A stretch of 64,000 bases of DNA. It comes from Ectobacillus antri (lineage in GTDB: Bacteria; Bacillota; Bacilli; Bacillales; Bacillaceae_G). Positions within the stretch are counted from its first letter, which is position 1, and every line of letters begins with the position of its first letter. The position numbers and the translations under genes are program-made. The notes beneath the pieces are model-generated. The model saw nothing but the letters and a program-made list of their open reading frames with translations, searched no databases and had not been told where the DNA came from. The stretch spans positions 186,001 through 250,000 of the forward strand of contig NZ_RIAV01000003.1 in NCBI RefSeq assembly GCF_003852715.1, in the 5' to 3' direction. This document shows positions 42,813 to 50,862 of this stretch, piece after piece.

Positions 42813-43136
42813 GTGAACAATCAAGAGCTTATCCAACGACTGACAGAATTGAATCATGAAATCAGTAAAACGGAACTAGCGTATTATGATACGCTTCATA
42901 AAATCAAAGAAGTGGAGTACCAGATCCAAGAGAAAACCTCACAATTGCTGCTAAGCGGTAAAATTGACGGGAAAACAGAGAAGATTCGTGATGCACAGCT
43001 CTTTCCGCACATGAAGAACCTGCTACTGGAGAAGCTAGAAGCAGAAAAGGAAAGTGACAGAAAAAAAGAGCGCTACTATGCAAAGAAGCGCGAAGCAGTC
43101 CATATCCAATACATCATTCGTTTATTGACTCCGTAA
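42813..43136 (+). CDS. Coiled-coil protein, 107 aa
   Basis: This 107-residue protein starts at GTG 42813 with GGAGGTGGG. It is a nearly continuous coiled coil (RLTELNHEISKTELAYYDTLHKIKEVEYQ) with high Lys/Glu content. No domain recognised. It is convergent with, and overlaps by 23 bases, the XRE gene that follows. Confidence 0.6.
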   Translation: MNNQELIQRLTELNHEISKTELAYYDTLHKIKEVEYQIQEKTSQLLLSGKIDGKTEKIRDAQLFPHMKNLLLEKLEAEKESDRKKERYYAKKREAVHIQYIIRLLTP

Positions 43137-43353
43137 CGGGGTCTTTTTTATTTTCCACCACAGGTATCCATATTTCTTCAATAGGTAACCCTAACTCTTT
43201 TGCAATAATATAAGCATTTGTCAGACTAGGTAATGCCTGATTATTCACTAAAGAGCTTAATGTTGTTCTGCTGAGTTGAATCTTTTCTGCGAATACAGTC
43301 TGCTTAATATTCCTCTCTGCAAAAATAACCTTCAAACGACATATAATCTTCAT
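43114..43353 (-). CDS. XRE-family regulator, 79 aa
   Basis: This minus-strand HTH_3 protein contains VIFAERNIKQTVFAEKIQLSRTTLSSLVNNQALPSL, a typical helix-turn-helix. The ATG at 43353 is preceded by GAGGTGAAGG; a GTG at 43362 would also fit the frame. It is divergent from the ParM-like gene across the repeat region 43354-43556, so it may control that cassette. Confidence 0.82.
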   Translation of the reverse strand: MKIICRLKVIFAERNIKQTVFAEKIQLSRTTLSSLVNNQALPSLTNAYIIAKELGLPIEEIWIPVVENKKDPVTESINE

Positions 43354-43447
43354 TTCCTTCACCTCATAGCTATATTTCGGTAAACTTCATAGCTTATCCT
43401 GTTAAAAAATGACGATATGCACGTACTTTTTTAAGTGGTACATGCAA

Positions 43448-43522
43448 AATGTGTAGGCGTGTGTCATACATTTTAATACACAGTTGCTACACGGATTTGA
43501 CACCATCACACAGATGTGTAGC
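43448..43522. repeat. parC-like repeats upstream of the ParM-like gene
   Basis: TGTGTAG occurs at 43450-43456 and 43515-43521, with the inverted form GCTACAC at 43486-43492, among further GTGTGTCATACA and CACACAGATGTG sequences. The array overlaps a TTGACA promoter hexamer for the ParM-like gene. Centromeres of ParMRC loci are such repeats at the operon promoter. Confidence 0.55.
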
Positions 43523-43556
43523 ATATGTGCCACAATAGTGAAAAGGATGGGATAGA

Positions 43557-44393
43557 ATGAACATCATTACGCTTGATGCTGGCAACAACGAAGTAAAGGT
43601 AGCTACAGCAGAAGGTGTCTTTTCGTTCAATTCATTTTTAGGAGAAGCGCGAGATCGTCGTCTTGAGTCTCAATATGAAGATGAAATGATTGGTGTGTAC
43701 AATGGAATGCCATTTTTTGCAGGTGAACTGGCACAGTACGAATCGGAATTCCCACGCAACTCTATGGGGCTTTCCAAAGCACATGAAGATGCCAAGTTAA
43801 GGATTCTCATCGCTTTACATCGTTACAGCAAGCATTACGATAATCATATTGTGGTAGGGCAACCAATTGAAAGCCATAAATCAGAGGAGAAACTACGGAT
43901 TAAAGCGATGTTGGCGAAAGAACACCGTCTTGTGTTAAATGGTGTAGAGAGGAAATTCTATATTCATAATACCGAGGTAGCACCAGAAGGAGCTGCAGCG
44001 TACTGGAGCTTACAAGAAGAGTTACCTGTTGTTCATATCGTCGATGTGGGCAGTGGCACAGTAAACATTGCAACAATTCGAGACGGACAATTCATTGATA
44101 AGGAAAGTTTTACATTGCCGTTTGGTGCTGAATCCACCAAAACAAAGGATATGCAGGCTATGAGTTATGGTATTATTTCGGCCCTGAACCGCTTTAATCG
44201 TCAAGACTCGTATCGAATCGTTGGGGGAGCTGCAGAGAAAGTGAAACCATATTTACAAATGCAGTTTCCGGATTGTAAAGTCATTCATCCTCTTGTAAAA
44301 GTCGGTACCAAAGTCATGTCTGTTCATCCAAAATACGCGACAGTTGTTGGTATGTATCATATTGCTAAGGCGGTGTACGGTTATGAAGGATGA
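43557..44393 (+). CDS. ParM/StbA-like actin (plasmid segregation)
   Basis: This 278-residue protein has the actin-family signature: phosphate-1 LDAGNNEVK (5-13), phosphate-2 VDVGSGTVNIA (162-172) and the adenosine motif RIVGGA (220-225). The connect motifs and length fit the divergent ParM/StbA-type proteins of Gram-positive plasmids. Such proteins form filaments that push plasmid copies apart by binding a ParR-parC complex. It overlaps the downstream ParR-like gene by 11 bases. An integrated phage would not need it, so it hints at an extrachromosomal state. Confidence 0.82.
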   Translation: MNIITLDAGNNEVKVATAEGVFSFNSFLGEARDRRLESQYEDEMIGVYNGMPFFAGELAQYESEFPRNSMGLSKAHEDAKLRILIALHRYSKHYDNHIVVGQPIESHKSEEKLRIKAMLAKEHRLVLNGVERKFYIHNTEVAPEGAAAYWSLQEELPVVHIVDVGSGTVNIATIRDGQFIDKESFTLPFGAESTKTKDMQAMSYGIISALNRFNRQDSYRIVGGAAEKVKPYLQMQFPDCKVIHPLVKVGTKVMSVHPKYATVVGMYHIAKAVYGYEG

Positions 44394-44667
44394 AAATCGC
44401 TTGTTTAAAAACGTCTCTTTTAATCGAAAAGATTCCTTTGAAATGCAGATGTATAGCCACGCAAAGCAACAAGGCATGTTCGCAAAATACGTAAAACGAC
44501 TTATCCAGCGTGACATGGAGCAGGCGCATAGTCCAGTACCTTATACTCCTTTACAACAAACATCACAACCTTCCTTTACTCCTAGTACAGAACAAAAACA
44601 AACTCCTCCCGTAATTGTACGAGAAGAGCGAAAAGAGAAAAAAGTATCTATGTCATCTTTCATTTAA
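44383..44667 (+). CDS. ParR-like ribbon-helix-helix protein
   Basis: This 94-residue protein starts at an ATG inside the ParM-like gene's end. The N-terminal 45 residues have a ribbon-helix-helix look (LFKNVSFNRKDSFEMQMYSHAKQQ then AKYVKRLIQRDM). The rest is a Pro/Gln/Thr-rich tail ending in a basic and hydrophobic segment. This is the layout of ParR-type adaptors that bind parC and the filament tip. Assigned from position plus fold pattern. Confidence 0.7.
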   Translation: MKDENRLFKNVSFNRKDSFEMQMYSHAKQQGMFAKYVKRLIQRDMEQAHSPVPYTPLQQTSQPSFTPSTEQKQTPPVIVREERKEKKVSMSSFI

Positions 44668-44759
44668 CGCGCGAGGGTAATCAGATCCGCAATGATTTTT
44701 AATACCAGCAATGTTGTTCCAGAGCCCACGAGAATTTTTCCAAGTAGTACTAACGGCAT
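44664..44759 (-). CDS. Small hydrophobic peptide, 31 aa, antisense strand
   Basis: Read from the minus strand: ATG at 44759 behind AAAGGGGGCTGCGTTT, stop at 44664. The peptide is one transmembrane helix with Gly and basic ends (MPLVLLGKILVGSGTTLLVL...). Its end overlaps the ParR-like stop on the other strand. The size, hydrophobicity and strong ribosome site resemble type I toxin or holin-like peptides; it could also be noise. Confidence 0.5.
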   Translation of the reverse strand: MPLVLLGKILVGSGTTLLVLKIIADLITLAR

Positions 44760-44818
44760 AAACGCAGCCCCCTTTTCATGTTGTACCTATATTATTTACA
44801 AAAAGGGAGAGATAATGA

Positions 44819-45199
44819 ATGGCAAAAACTGTGACGTACAGCTTCGGTGAGTTTATAAGCGGTGAGTATAAGAACAAGAAAAAACAACCAAGTCCAGTAT
44901 TACATGCCGTGGGTTTGGGAACAGCATTAACGTTTGGTGGTTTACATCCTGTATCGGCAATGGACACGACAGCACGTATTATCAGCGCGTTTGACCCCAT
45001 CATTAGCCTAGTGCAAGGTGTAGCCTATCCTGTTACGTTCCTGATGATTGGTGGTGGCTTCTTACTTATTATTATGGGGCAAAGAAGCAAAGGGCTTTCC
45101 ATGATTAAATGGGCTGCAGTAGGTTACATCGGCTTACAGTTCGCGCCGTCCATCATGCAAATCTTGGTTGAGGTAGGAAAGGCGATGGTGACGAAATGA
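44819..45199 (+). CDS. VirB2/TrbC-like small membrane protein
   Basis: This 126-residue protein has a basic N-terminus, a hydrophobic segment ending in PVSA, a plausible signal-peptide cleavage point near residue 48, and two transmembrane helices (about 64-86 and 93-115) joined by a short basic loop (GQRSKGLSMIKW). This is the arrangement of VirB2/TrbC-type pilin or inner-membrane channel subunits. It overlaps the ATPase gene by four bases, so both form an operon. Confidence 0.6.
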   Translation: MAKTVTYSFGEFISGEYKNKKKQPSPVLHAVGLGTALTFGGLHPVSAMDTTARIISAFDPIISLVQGVAYPVTFLMIGGGFLLIIMGQRSKGLSMIKWAAVGYIGLQFAPSIMQILVEVGKAMVTK

Positions 45200-47373
45200 A
45201 GCATATGCGCATTATGCCGGATAGTCGCTTAGAAAATGGAAGGGTAGAACATTTTGCACAGTCCTTATGCAGTTACCGCTCCATGTTTGAACGTTTCAAT
45301 AAGGAAACAAAACGGTTGGATGCCAATTTCTTTTCATGGGAAATCATGCTCGAGCCAAAGAACACCAGTTTTCATATCACGTTACCGGAAGATGCTGAAC
45401 GAATCGTGCAAAAAGCGGTACATTCTTCTTGGCCACAAGTAACTGTGCAAGAACAGGAGGATATTCTGCATACCTTTACACCCGCACTCACATCTGTCAT
45501 GGAGATGCGACACCATTATTTCTTAGCGATGCGTGTAGATCGGAGGGGCAACTGGCTCAAATCATTACTTGAGGTCCTGAACATCATGCAGACTGGTGAC
45601 AAGGTCATCATTCAAGTGTTCAGTGAGCCAGCGTTTCATGACTGGTATGTACCCGCAACAGAGGCTTACATGCAATTCAAAAGAGGAAGTATGCCGCAGC
45701 GCCTGCGGTTTACGAAAAAAGACATGGTGCAGTCTACCATCAAAGCAGCTGCATACGTCACGTTTGGTGCCATCTCTATTGTAACAGAGCTACTGACAGG
45801 GGAAGAACCGGAAAAGGTGGATTTATCCGCAGGGGAACGTGGGATGATTCTTAGAGACGGTCCCTTACGTACAGAAACAGTCCAGAAGACACGAGGAGAC
45901 GCGTATGACGTGAGTATAAGGATTGGTATCCAAAGTACGAATACGAAGCAAGCACATCTGTTAAACCGCGCTGTTAGTACGGCGTTCCGGGAGTTTGATG
46001 GAGATAACCAATTACAGAACCGTATCACGAACACAAAAAAGACATTCTCTCTAATGAAAGAACGTCGAAAAGGAATGAAACTAGCGTCTGATTACATGTC
46101 TATTCCGGAAATAGCCCGATTATTCACATTGCCGCCATTATCTCTACAAGAAAAGTATCATATCCCAGGCATTAAGCTCCAGGAGACAGAGGTGGCAGCT
46201 ACATTATTTGAAGGTGGTTTACTTCTTGGTGAACAAACACACCGTGGTGAGACGAAACAAGTGTATATGCCGACAACAAATTGGGATGAACTTTGCCTGC
46301 CGGTCTGTGCGATCGGTGGCATGGGGCAAGGGAAAACAGATGGCTTTGGGGCAAATCGTGTAGTAGAAGCGGTGAGAAATGGATTTGGCGCCATGTTCAT
46401 CGACCCAGCTAAACATCAGGTGAGCGAACAGGTGAAGAAGGTATTACGACCGGACCAATATGAGATTATCAATATCAAACACTTGAAACCTTCTTTTGAT
46501 TGGTGCGAGGCACAGTACAGTGAGTATGGGAAGGGACTATTGGCTGATGCAGTCCTTTCCTTCTTTGAAGATTCATTGGAAGATAGTGTGCAAACAGAAC
46601 GATATCTACGGGCGTTTATCATGGGCATGCAGACCGCTAAGCTCAACGAGGTATTTCGTATCATGGAGGACATGAATTACTTGGAGGAAGTTGCTGAGAA
46701 GCTTCCAGATGGGATGCACAAAACCACACTCATGCAGTTTTCTAAAGAAAGTGAGAACATGCGGATGAAGATTGTAAAGCCTATCTATAACCGCATGGAT
46801 ATGATTATGGGAGATTCTTTTATGATGGAATGTTTCCATAGTGATGTATCACTTGACTTCGTGAAACTGCTTAGCCAAAAGAAAGCAATCATTATTGATG
46901 TGGCTAAAAAGGATTTACTCACGCCGAAACAAATCAATCTGATTGGTAATCTCATCATGACTAAGGTGAACCTGGCAATGCAAATGAGGAAAGAAGAAGA
47001 TCAGTTTCCGTTCTTCGTATTGATTGATGAACCGCACCAGTTTAACCGAAGTGCGAAGTTATGGGAGAGTATGGCGGTAGAAAGCCGGAAATGGCGTGTG
47101 GGGTTCGTGTGGCTGTTTCATTACTGGGAGCAGCTACCGAAGCAAGCACAGAGTGCAGTGAAAAACGCGTTGCCACATTATCATTTATATCCAACATCAA
47201 AAGAGACGTGGCTGAAGTTCAAAGAAGAGATTGCACCATTCGATTTAACAGACTGCATCAATTTAAAGAGGTTTCACGCAATTAATATCCTGCGTACTAA
47301 TGGAGAGTCTACAAAGCCGTTTATCGCACATATGGCAGCGCCACCAAGCATACGAATAAAAAACAAGCGTTGA
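45196..47373 (+). CDS. HerA/TraC-type ATPase, conjugation-like
   Basis: This is a 725-residue protein. Residues 1-340 form an N-terminal region with one possible membrane segment (AAAYVTFGAISIVTELL, about 184-200). The ATPase part has Walker A GGMGQGKT (374-381), the strand FGAMFIDPAKH, and Walker B FFVLIDEPHQF (about 606-616), and ends at an arginine-rich C-terminus. The build is that of VirB4/TraC/HerA-like DNA-transfer ATPases rather than phage terminase or FtsK. It may move DNA or drive a pilus-like structure. It is next to attR. Confidence 0.75.
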   Translation: MKHMRIMPDSRLENGRVEHFAQSLCSYRSMFERFNKETKRLDANFFSWEIMLEPKNTSFHITLPEDAERIVQKAVHSSWPQVTVQEQEDILHTFTPALTSVMEMRHHYFLAMRVDRRGNWLKSLLEVLNIMQTGDKVIIQVFSEPAFHDWYVPATEAYMQFKRGSMPQRLRFTKKDMVQSTIKAAAYVTFGAISIVTELLTGEEPEKVDLSAGERGMILRDGPLRTETVQKTRGDAYDVSIRIGIQSTNTKQAHLLNRAVSTAFREFDGDNQLQNRITNTKKTFSLMKERRKGMKLASDYMSIPEIARLFTLPPLSLQEKYHIPGIKLQETEVAATLFEGGLLLGEQTHRGETKQVYMPTTNWDELCLPVCAIGGMGQGKTDGFGANRVVEAVRNGFGAMFIDPAKHQVSEQVKKVLRPDQYEIINIKHLKPSFDWCEAQYSEYGKGLLADAVLSFFEDSLEDSVQTERYLRAFIMGMQTAKLNEVFRIMEDMNYLEEVAEKLPDGMHKTTLMQFSKESENMRMKIVKPIYNRMDMIMGDSFMMECFHSDVSLDFVKLLSQKKAIIIDVAKKDLLTPKQINLIGNLIMTKVNLAMQMRKEEDQFPFFVLIDEPHQFNRSAKLWESMAVESRKWRVGFVWLFHYWEQLPKQAQSAVKNALPHYHLYPTSKETWLKFKEEIAPFDLTDCINLKRFHAINILRTNGESTKPFIAHMAAPPSIRIKNKR

Positions 47374-47431
47374 ATGACAAAACATTGTATACTTATACAA
47401 GTATTAAAAACTGTTCATATCACAATAAATT

Positions 47432-47462
47432 TGCCCACATAAATGACCACAAAATGACCACG
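47432..47462. promoter_or_regulatory. Probable integrase arm-type sites, right
   Basis: TGACCACA at 47444-47451 and TGACCACG at 47455-47462 are 11 bases apart, with a variant TGCCCACA at 47432-47439. The octamer and the spacing match the array at 7780-7798. The 47374-47803 gap holds these sites, attR and its terminator; no gene is supported in it. Confidence 0.65.
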
Positions 47463-47567
47463 AAAAAACAAAAACAGGTGAATCATAATGAAACACCTGT
47501 TGTTGAAAGACCTAGAAAATCAACATACATGATATATTTTGATTCCATATAAATAGGAAGAAACATA

Positions 47568-47636
47568 TTTAGAACACAAGTTCACCCTTGGGAACGCGAT
47601 CAGTATATGAGCATTTATTAAGAAGAGAAAGCCTTG
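47568..47636 (+). repeat. attR core (69-bp direct repeat with attL)
   Basis: Identical to 7644-7712. It contains a second copy of the last glnA codons without the rest of the gene. Confidence 0.95.
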
Positions 47637-47662
47637 GTATCATTGATATCAAGGCTTTTTTG
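47629..47662 (+). terminator. Original host glnA terminator, now at attR
   Basis: AAGCCTTGGTATC pairs over 13 positions (one G-U) with GATATCAAGGCTT, followed by TTTTTT. The fully paired stem suggests it is the ancestral chromosomal terminator. Confidence 0.85.
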
Positions 47663-47803
47663 TACTTCAGTAATACGCCATATGTAGTCATATGCAGAAT
47701 GTAAATAATAAAGCAATTATGTCTGCGACACACCTATTTCTACTAATTGATGAATACGTTTGCAATGTTTTCCGTACATATAAATAACAATAACGGGGAG
47801 TTG

Positions 47804-48013
47804 ATGAAAATGCAGCGGAAGATGGTATATTTAGCATTATGTGACACATGCGGTACACCAAAACGTATTACGAAATATGCGCTTCGAAATGGCTGGAGAA
47901 ATAGTATTGTGACAGAGGAATACTGTAATAATTGCCGGCAACACACGAAAATTCCTGAGCACCTACGTAAAATTGCCAAAGAGCTGTACTTGTTTCAACA
48001 TCGTAGCGTATAG
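47804..48013 (+). CDS. Small zinc-binding protein of unknown function, 69 aa
   Basis: The ATG at 47804 follows GGGGAGTTG; the longer frame from 47747 has no ribosome site. The product has CDTCG near residue 12 and CNNC near 37, a four-cysteine pattern. It is the first chromosomal gene after the prophage and lies between glnA and lexA. No named family recognised. Confidence 0.65.
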   Translation: MKMQRKMVYLALCDTCGTPKRITKYALRNGWRNSIVTEEYCNNCRQHTKIPEHLRKIAKELYLFQHRSV

Positions 48014-48061
48014 ATGAAAGGCTCCCTACTCTTGAGGTGGGGACTTTTCACCTAATATGAT

Positions 48062-48086
48062 AAAAAAAGAGCCGACGTGGGCTCTT
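48062..48086 (-). terminator. Terminator of lexA
   Basis: On the minus strand AAGAGCC/GGCTCTT is followed by TTTTTTA. It overlaps the lexA stop codon. Confidence 0.85.
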
Positions 48087-48699
48087 AGTGAATGCTGCGG
48101 TATACGCCGACTACTTTTCCGACAATGGAAACCTGCTTTAATAAGATAGGGGATAGTGTAGCATTTTCCGGTTGTAAGCGGAAATAATCTTTTTCTTTAT
48201 AGAAGCGCTTCACAGTTGCTTCGTTGTCTTCGGTTAAAGCAACGACAATTTCACCATTATTTGCAGATTGTTGTTGACGAACTACAACCAAATCGCCATC
48301 AAGAATGCCGGCTTCAATCATGCTGTCACCTTGTACTGTTAACATAAATACCTGATCCGAACTCGAAACGAGGTTGGCAGGGAGCGGGAAATATTCTTCA
48401 ATATTTTCAACAGCGGTAATCGGTGACCCAGCTGTTACCTTACCGACAATTGGAACGTGCACGGCTGGAAAGGAAGCTACATTGTCTTCCTCTAAAATTT
48501 CAATGGCACGTGGTTTCGTCGGATCGCGGCGAATATAACCTTTCTCTTCTAAACGGGCAAGGTGACCATGTACAGTAGAACTGGAAGCGAGACCTACTGC
48601 TTGGCCGATTTCTCGTACGGAAGGTGGATAGCCTTTTTCTTGCACCTTTTGTTTAATAAAATTAAAGATGTCCAGCTGTCGTTTTGACAATTTTTCCAT
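48085..48699 (-). CDS. lexA: LexA repressor
   Basis: This is a 204-residue LexA. The N-terminal winged helix ([28 protein letters not shown]) is followed by the autocleavage bond A90-G91 (VTAGSP), the catalytic S126 in GDSMIEAG and K164 in ATVKRFY. RecA on single-stranded DNA stimulates self-cleavage, which induces SOS genes. The divergent control region carries its own box at 48762-48775, and a similar box lies at the prophage immA promoter. Confidence 0.97.
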   Translation of the reverse strand: MEKLSKRQLDIFNFIKQKVQEKGYPPSVREIGQAVGLASSSTVHGHLARLEEKGYIRRDPTKPRAIEILEEDNVASFPAVHVPIVGKVTAGSPITAVENIEEYFPLPANLVSSSDQVFMLTVQGDSMIEAGILDGDLVVVRQQQSANNGEIVVALTEDNEATVKRFYKEKDYFRLQPENATLSPILLKQVSIVGKVVGVYRSIH

Positions 48700-48761
48700 A
48701 GCATATCACCTCGTTTTATAAAAATTATTATAAATAGTATATCATAGCATACTTTGATGCA

Positions 48762-48775
48762 CAAACATAAGTTCG
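48762..48775. promoter_or_regulatory. LexA box between lexA and yneB
   Basis: CAAACATAAGTTCG matches CGAACNNNNGTTCG at all but one position. It lies in the divergent lexA/yneB control region. Confidence 0.75.
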
Positions 48776-48839
48776 AATGTGTGTCTTTTTGTGCTATAAT
48801 ATAGAGACTTACATAAAATGATGAGCCCTTCCTGTTTAA

Positions 48840-49544
<705 letters not shown>

Positions 49545-49583
49545 CTGTTGTATGATTTATATCATTAAGAAAGGAGAATGCCC

Positions 49584-49823
49584 ATGTTACCAGCTGAAAA
49601 ACTAAACCGTATTAATGAACTGGCTCGAAAGGCTAAGGCACAAGGGCTAACTGTAGAAGAGCAGAAAGAACGTCACGAACTCCGTCAGGAATACTTAAAA
49701 GCGTTTCGCGGCGATATGCTCACTCATTTGAAGTCTATGAAAATTGTGGATGAAAAAGGAAAAGACGTTACACCGGAAAAGCTCAAGCTGTTGAAAGCGG
49801 AAGGTAACGGTTTAGTGAATTGA
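49584..49823 (+). CDS. ynzC: UPF0291 protein YnzC
   Basis: This 79-residue helical protein of the YnzC family has LNRINELARKAKAQGLTVEEQKERHELRQEYLKAFR, the family core. The start is the second ATG, at 49584, seven bases after AAGGAG; the ATG at 49578 is too close. It lies 39 bases after yneB, in keeping with the SOS operon. Confidence 0.92.
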   Translation: MLPAEKLNRINELARKAKAQGLTVEEQKERHELRQEYLKAFRGDMLTHLKSMKIVDEKGKDVTPEKLKLLKAEGNGLVN

Positions 49824-49824
49824 T

Positions 49825-49848
49825 AAAAGCGGCTTAGGCTGCTTTTTT
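49825..49848 (+). terminator. Terminator of yneB-ynzC
   Basis: AAAGCGGC/GGCTGCTTT-type stem followed by TTTTTTAT. Confidence 0.75.
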
Positions 49849-49988
49849 ATTTGTGTTTAAAAGAAAATATTTTAAGAAACATACCTCGATGTATTGACAA
49901 TGATAAAAAATCAGTGTTAATATAATTTATTTTACTATTTTTTGAAACTCTGTTATACTGATTATAGGAGTATATGGAGGTGATTCAT

Positions 49989-50459
49989 TTGTTTCAAATA
50001 GGTGATAAGATTGTCTACCCTATGCATGGTGCCGGCGTTGTCGAGGCAATTGAAGAAAAGGAAATTTTAGGTAAGACTAGGACATATTATATTATCCACA
50101 TGCCGATTAATGACATGCAAATTATGATTCCAACTGGAAAAGCTTCTGCTGTAAGATATGTAGTAGATGGTGGTACGCTTGAAGATGTATTGTTTCAATT
50201 TGAGCATGGTGAGTCTGATCAATCGGTACCGTGGAAACAAAGACACCGCATGAACATGGAAAAAATTAAAACAGGTGCGATATACGAGGGAGCCGAAGTT
50301 GTGCGCGATTTAATGCGACAGCATAAAGGAAAACCACTCAATGCAAGCGAAAAGCAGCTATTAGACACTGCCCGTAAAATTTTCATTAGTGAACTTGCCT
50401 TAATTAAAGGACTCACAGAACGACAAGCTACGGACTTGTTGGAAAGTAAGGTGAGTTAA
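49989..50459 (+). CDS. CarD-family transcriptional regulator
   Basis: This 156-residue protein has an N-terminal CarD/TRCF Tudor-like domain (FQIGDKIVYPMHGAGVVEAIEEKEILGKTRTYYII) and a helical C-terminus (LRQHKGKPLNASEKQLLDTARKIFISELALIKGLTE). CarD proteins bind RNA polymerase beta and stabilise open complexes. The start is TTG at 49989 behind TGGAGGTG. It resembles B. subtilis YdeB. Confidence 0.85.
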   Translation: MFQIGDKIVYPMHGAGVVEAIEEKEILGKTRTYYIIHMPINDMQIMIPTGKASAVRYVVDGGTLEDVLFQFEHGESDQSVPWKQRHRMNMEKIKTGAIYEGAEVVRDLMRQHKGKPLNASEKQLLDTARKIFISELALIKGLTERQATDLLESKVS

Positions 50460-50468
50460 AAATAGGAG

Positions 50469-50501
50469 TACCTACGCGGCTGCGTAGGTATTTTTATTTT
50501 T
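50469..50501 (+). terminator. Terminator of the CarD-like gene
   Basis: TACCTACGC/GCGTAGGTA around GGCT, followed by TTTTTATTTTT. Confidence 0.9.
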
Positions 50502-50567
50502 GACTGTGTTAAAGGCTGATAGGGATAATTGAAACTTGTTGATTGAAATGAAGGTGTGAAACTATCT

Positions 50568-50712
50568 AGGTGAACTACTCACCACTTAGCTTCGTTTGAA
50601 GTGGGAGACTTCTTTCGGAATTATGTTAAAGAGAGACCCCGCAAACGCGTAGTGCTGAGGAGGATCTGTGACTGCGCTCCTCATAAAGGAAATCAACAAC
50701 GCACTTTAACAG
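50568..50712. other. Structured intergenic element, possible IS200/IS605-type remnant
   Basis: The sequence GTGAACTACTCACCACTTAG followed by CTTCGTTTGAAGTGGGAGACTTC contains stems GTGA/TCAC and CACTT/AAGTG. The reverse complement GTGGTGAGTAGTTCAC with GAAGTCTCCCACTTC recalls the right end and guide-RNA scaffold of IS605-type tnpB elements. Further on are GAGGAG/CTCCTC (50657-50682) and a long-range GTTAAAG/CTTTAAC pair (50625-50631, 50704-50710). No tnpB reading frame is near. The rest of the 50502-50862 gap holds only the tkt promoter region, with a TATAAT at 50796. Confidence 0.4.
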
Positions 50713-50862
50713 AGCCTTATGTTTGTTAGGGATATTGGTTGTTAACTCTTGTGATTGTGAGCAAAAAAGCACATATTTTTGCATACATGTTGTATAATAC
50801 GATGTGGCAAGCTATCATATATAATGTGCCGCTTGGCAAATTGAATGAAGGGAATGAATTTT

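Larger units (their letters stand above)
7644..47636. mobile_element. Integrated siphovirus prophage, about 40 kb
   Basis: The element is bounded by perfect 69-bp direct repeats at 7644-7712 and 47568-47636. It carries a tyrosine integrase next to the left end, a repressor/Cro switch, recombination and replication genes, a complete head-tail-lysis order, and an extra right-end cassette with ParM/ParR-like and conjugation-like genes. All expected structural genes are present, apart from a possible frameshift in an accessory gene at 41544, so it may be inducible. Confidence 0.95.

Noticed and set aside
45196-47373. Reading the 725-aa ATPase as an FtsK/SpoIIIE-type phage translocase.
   Set aside because: The P-loop GGMGQGKT, long N-terminal region and lack of an FtsK gamma-like winged helix fit HerA/TraC types better; kept open as a test.
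47370-47552. 60-codon plus-strand frame after the ATPase gene.
   Set aside because: It starts in the ATPase stop, has no ribosome site, and covers the integrase arm sites; composition is not protein-like.
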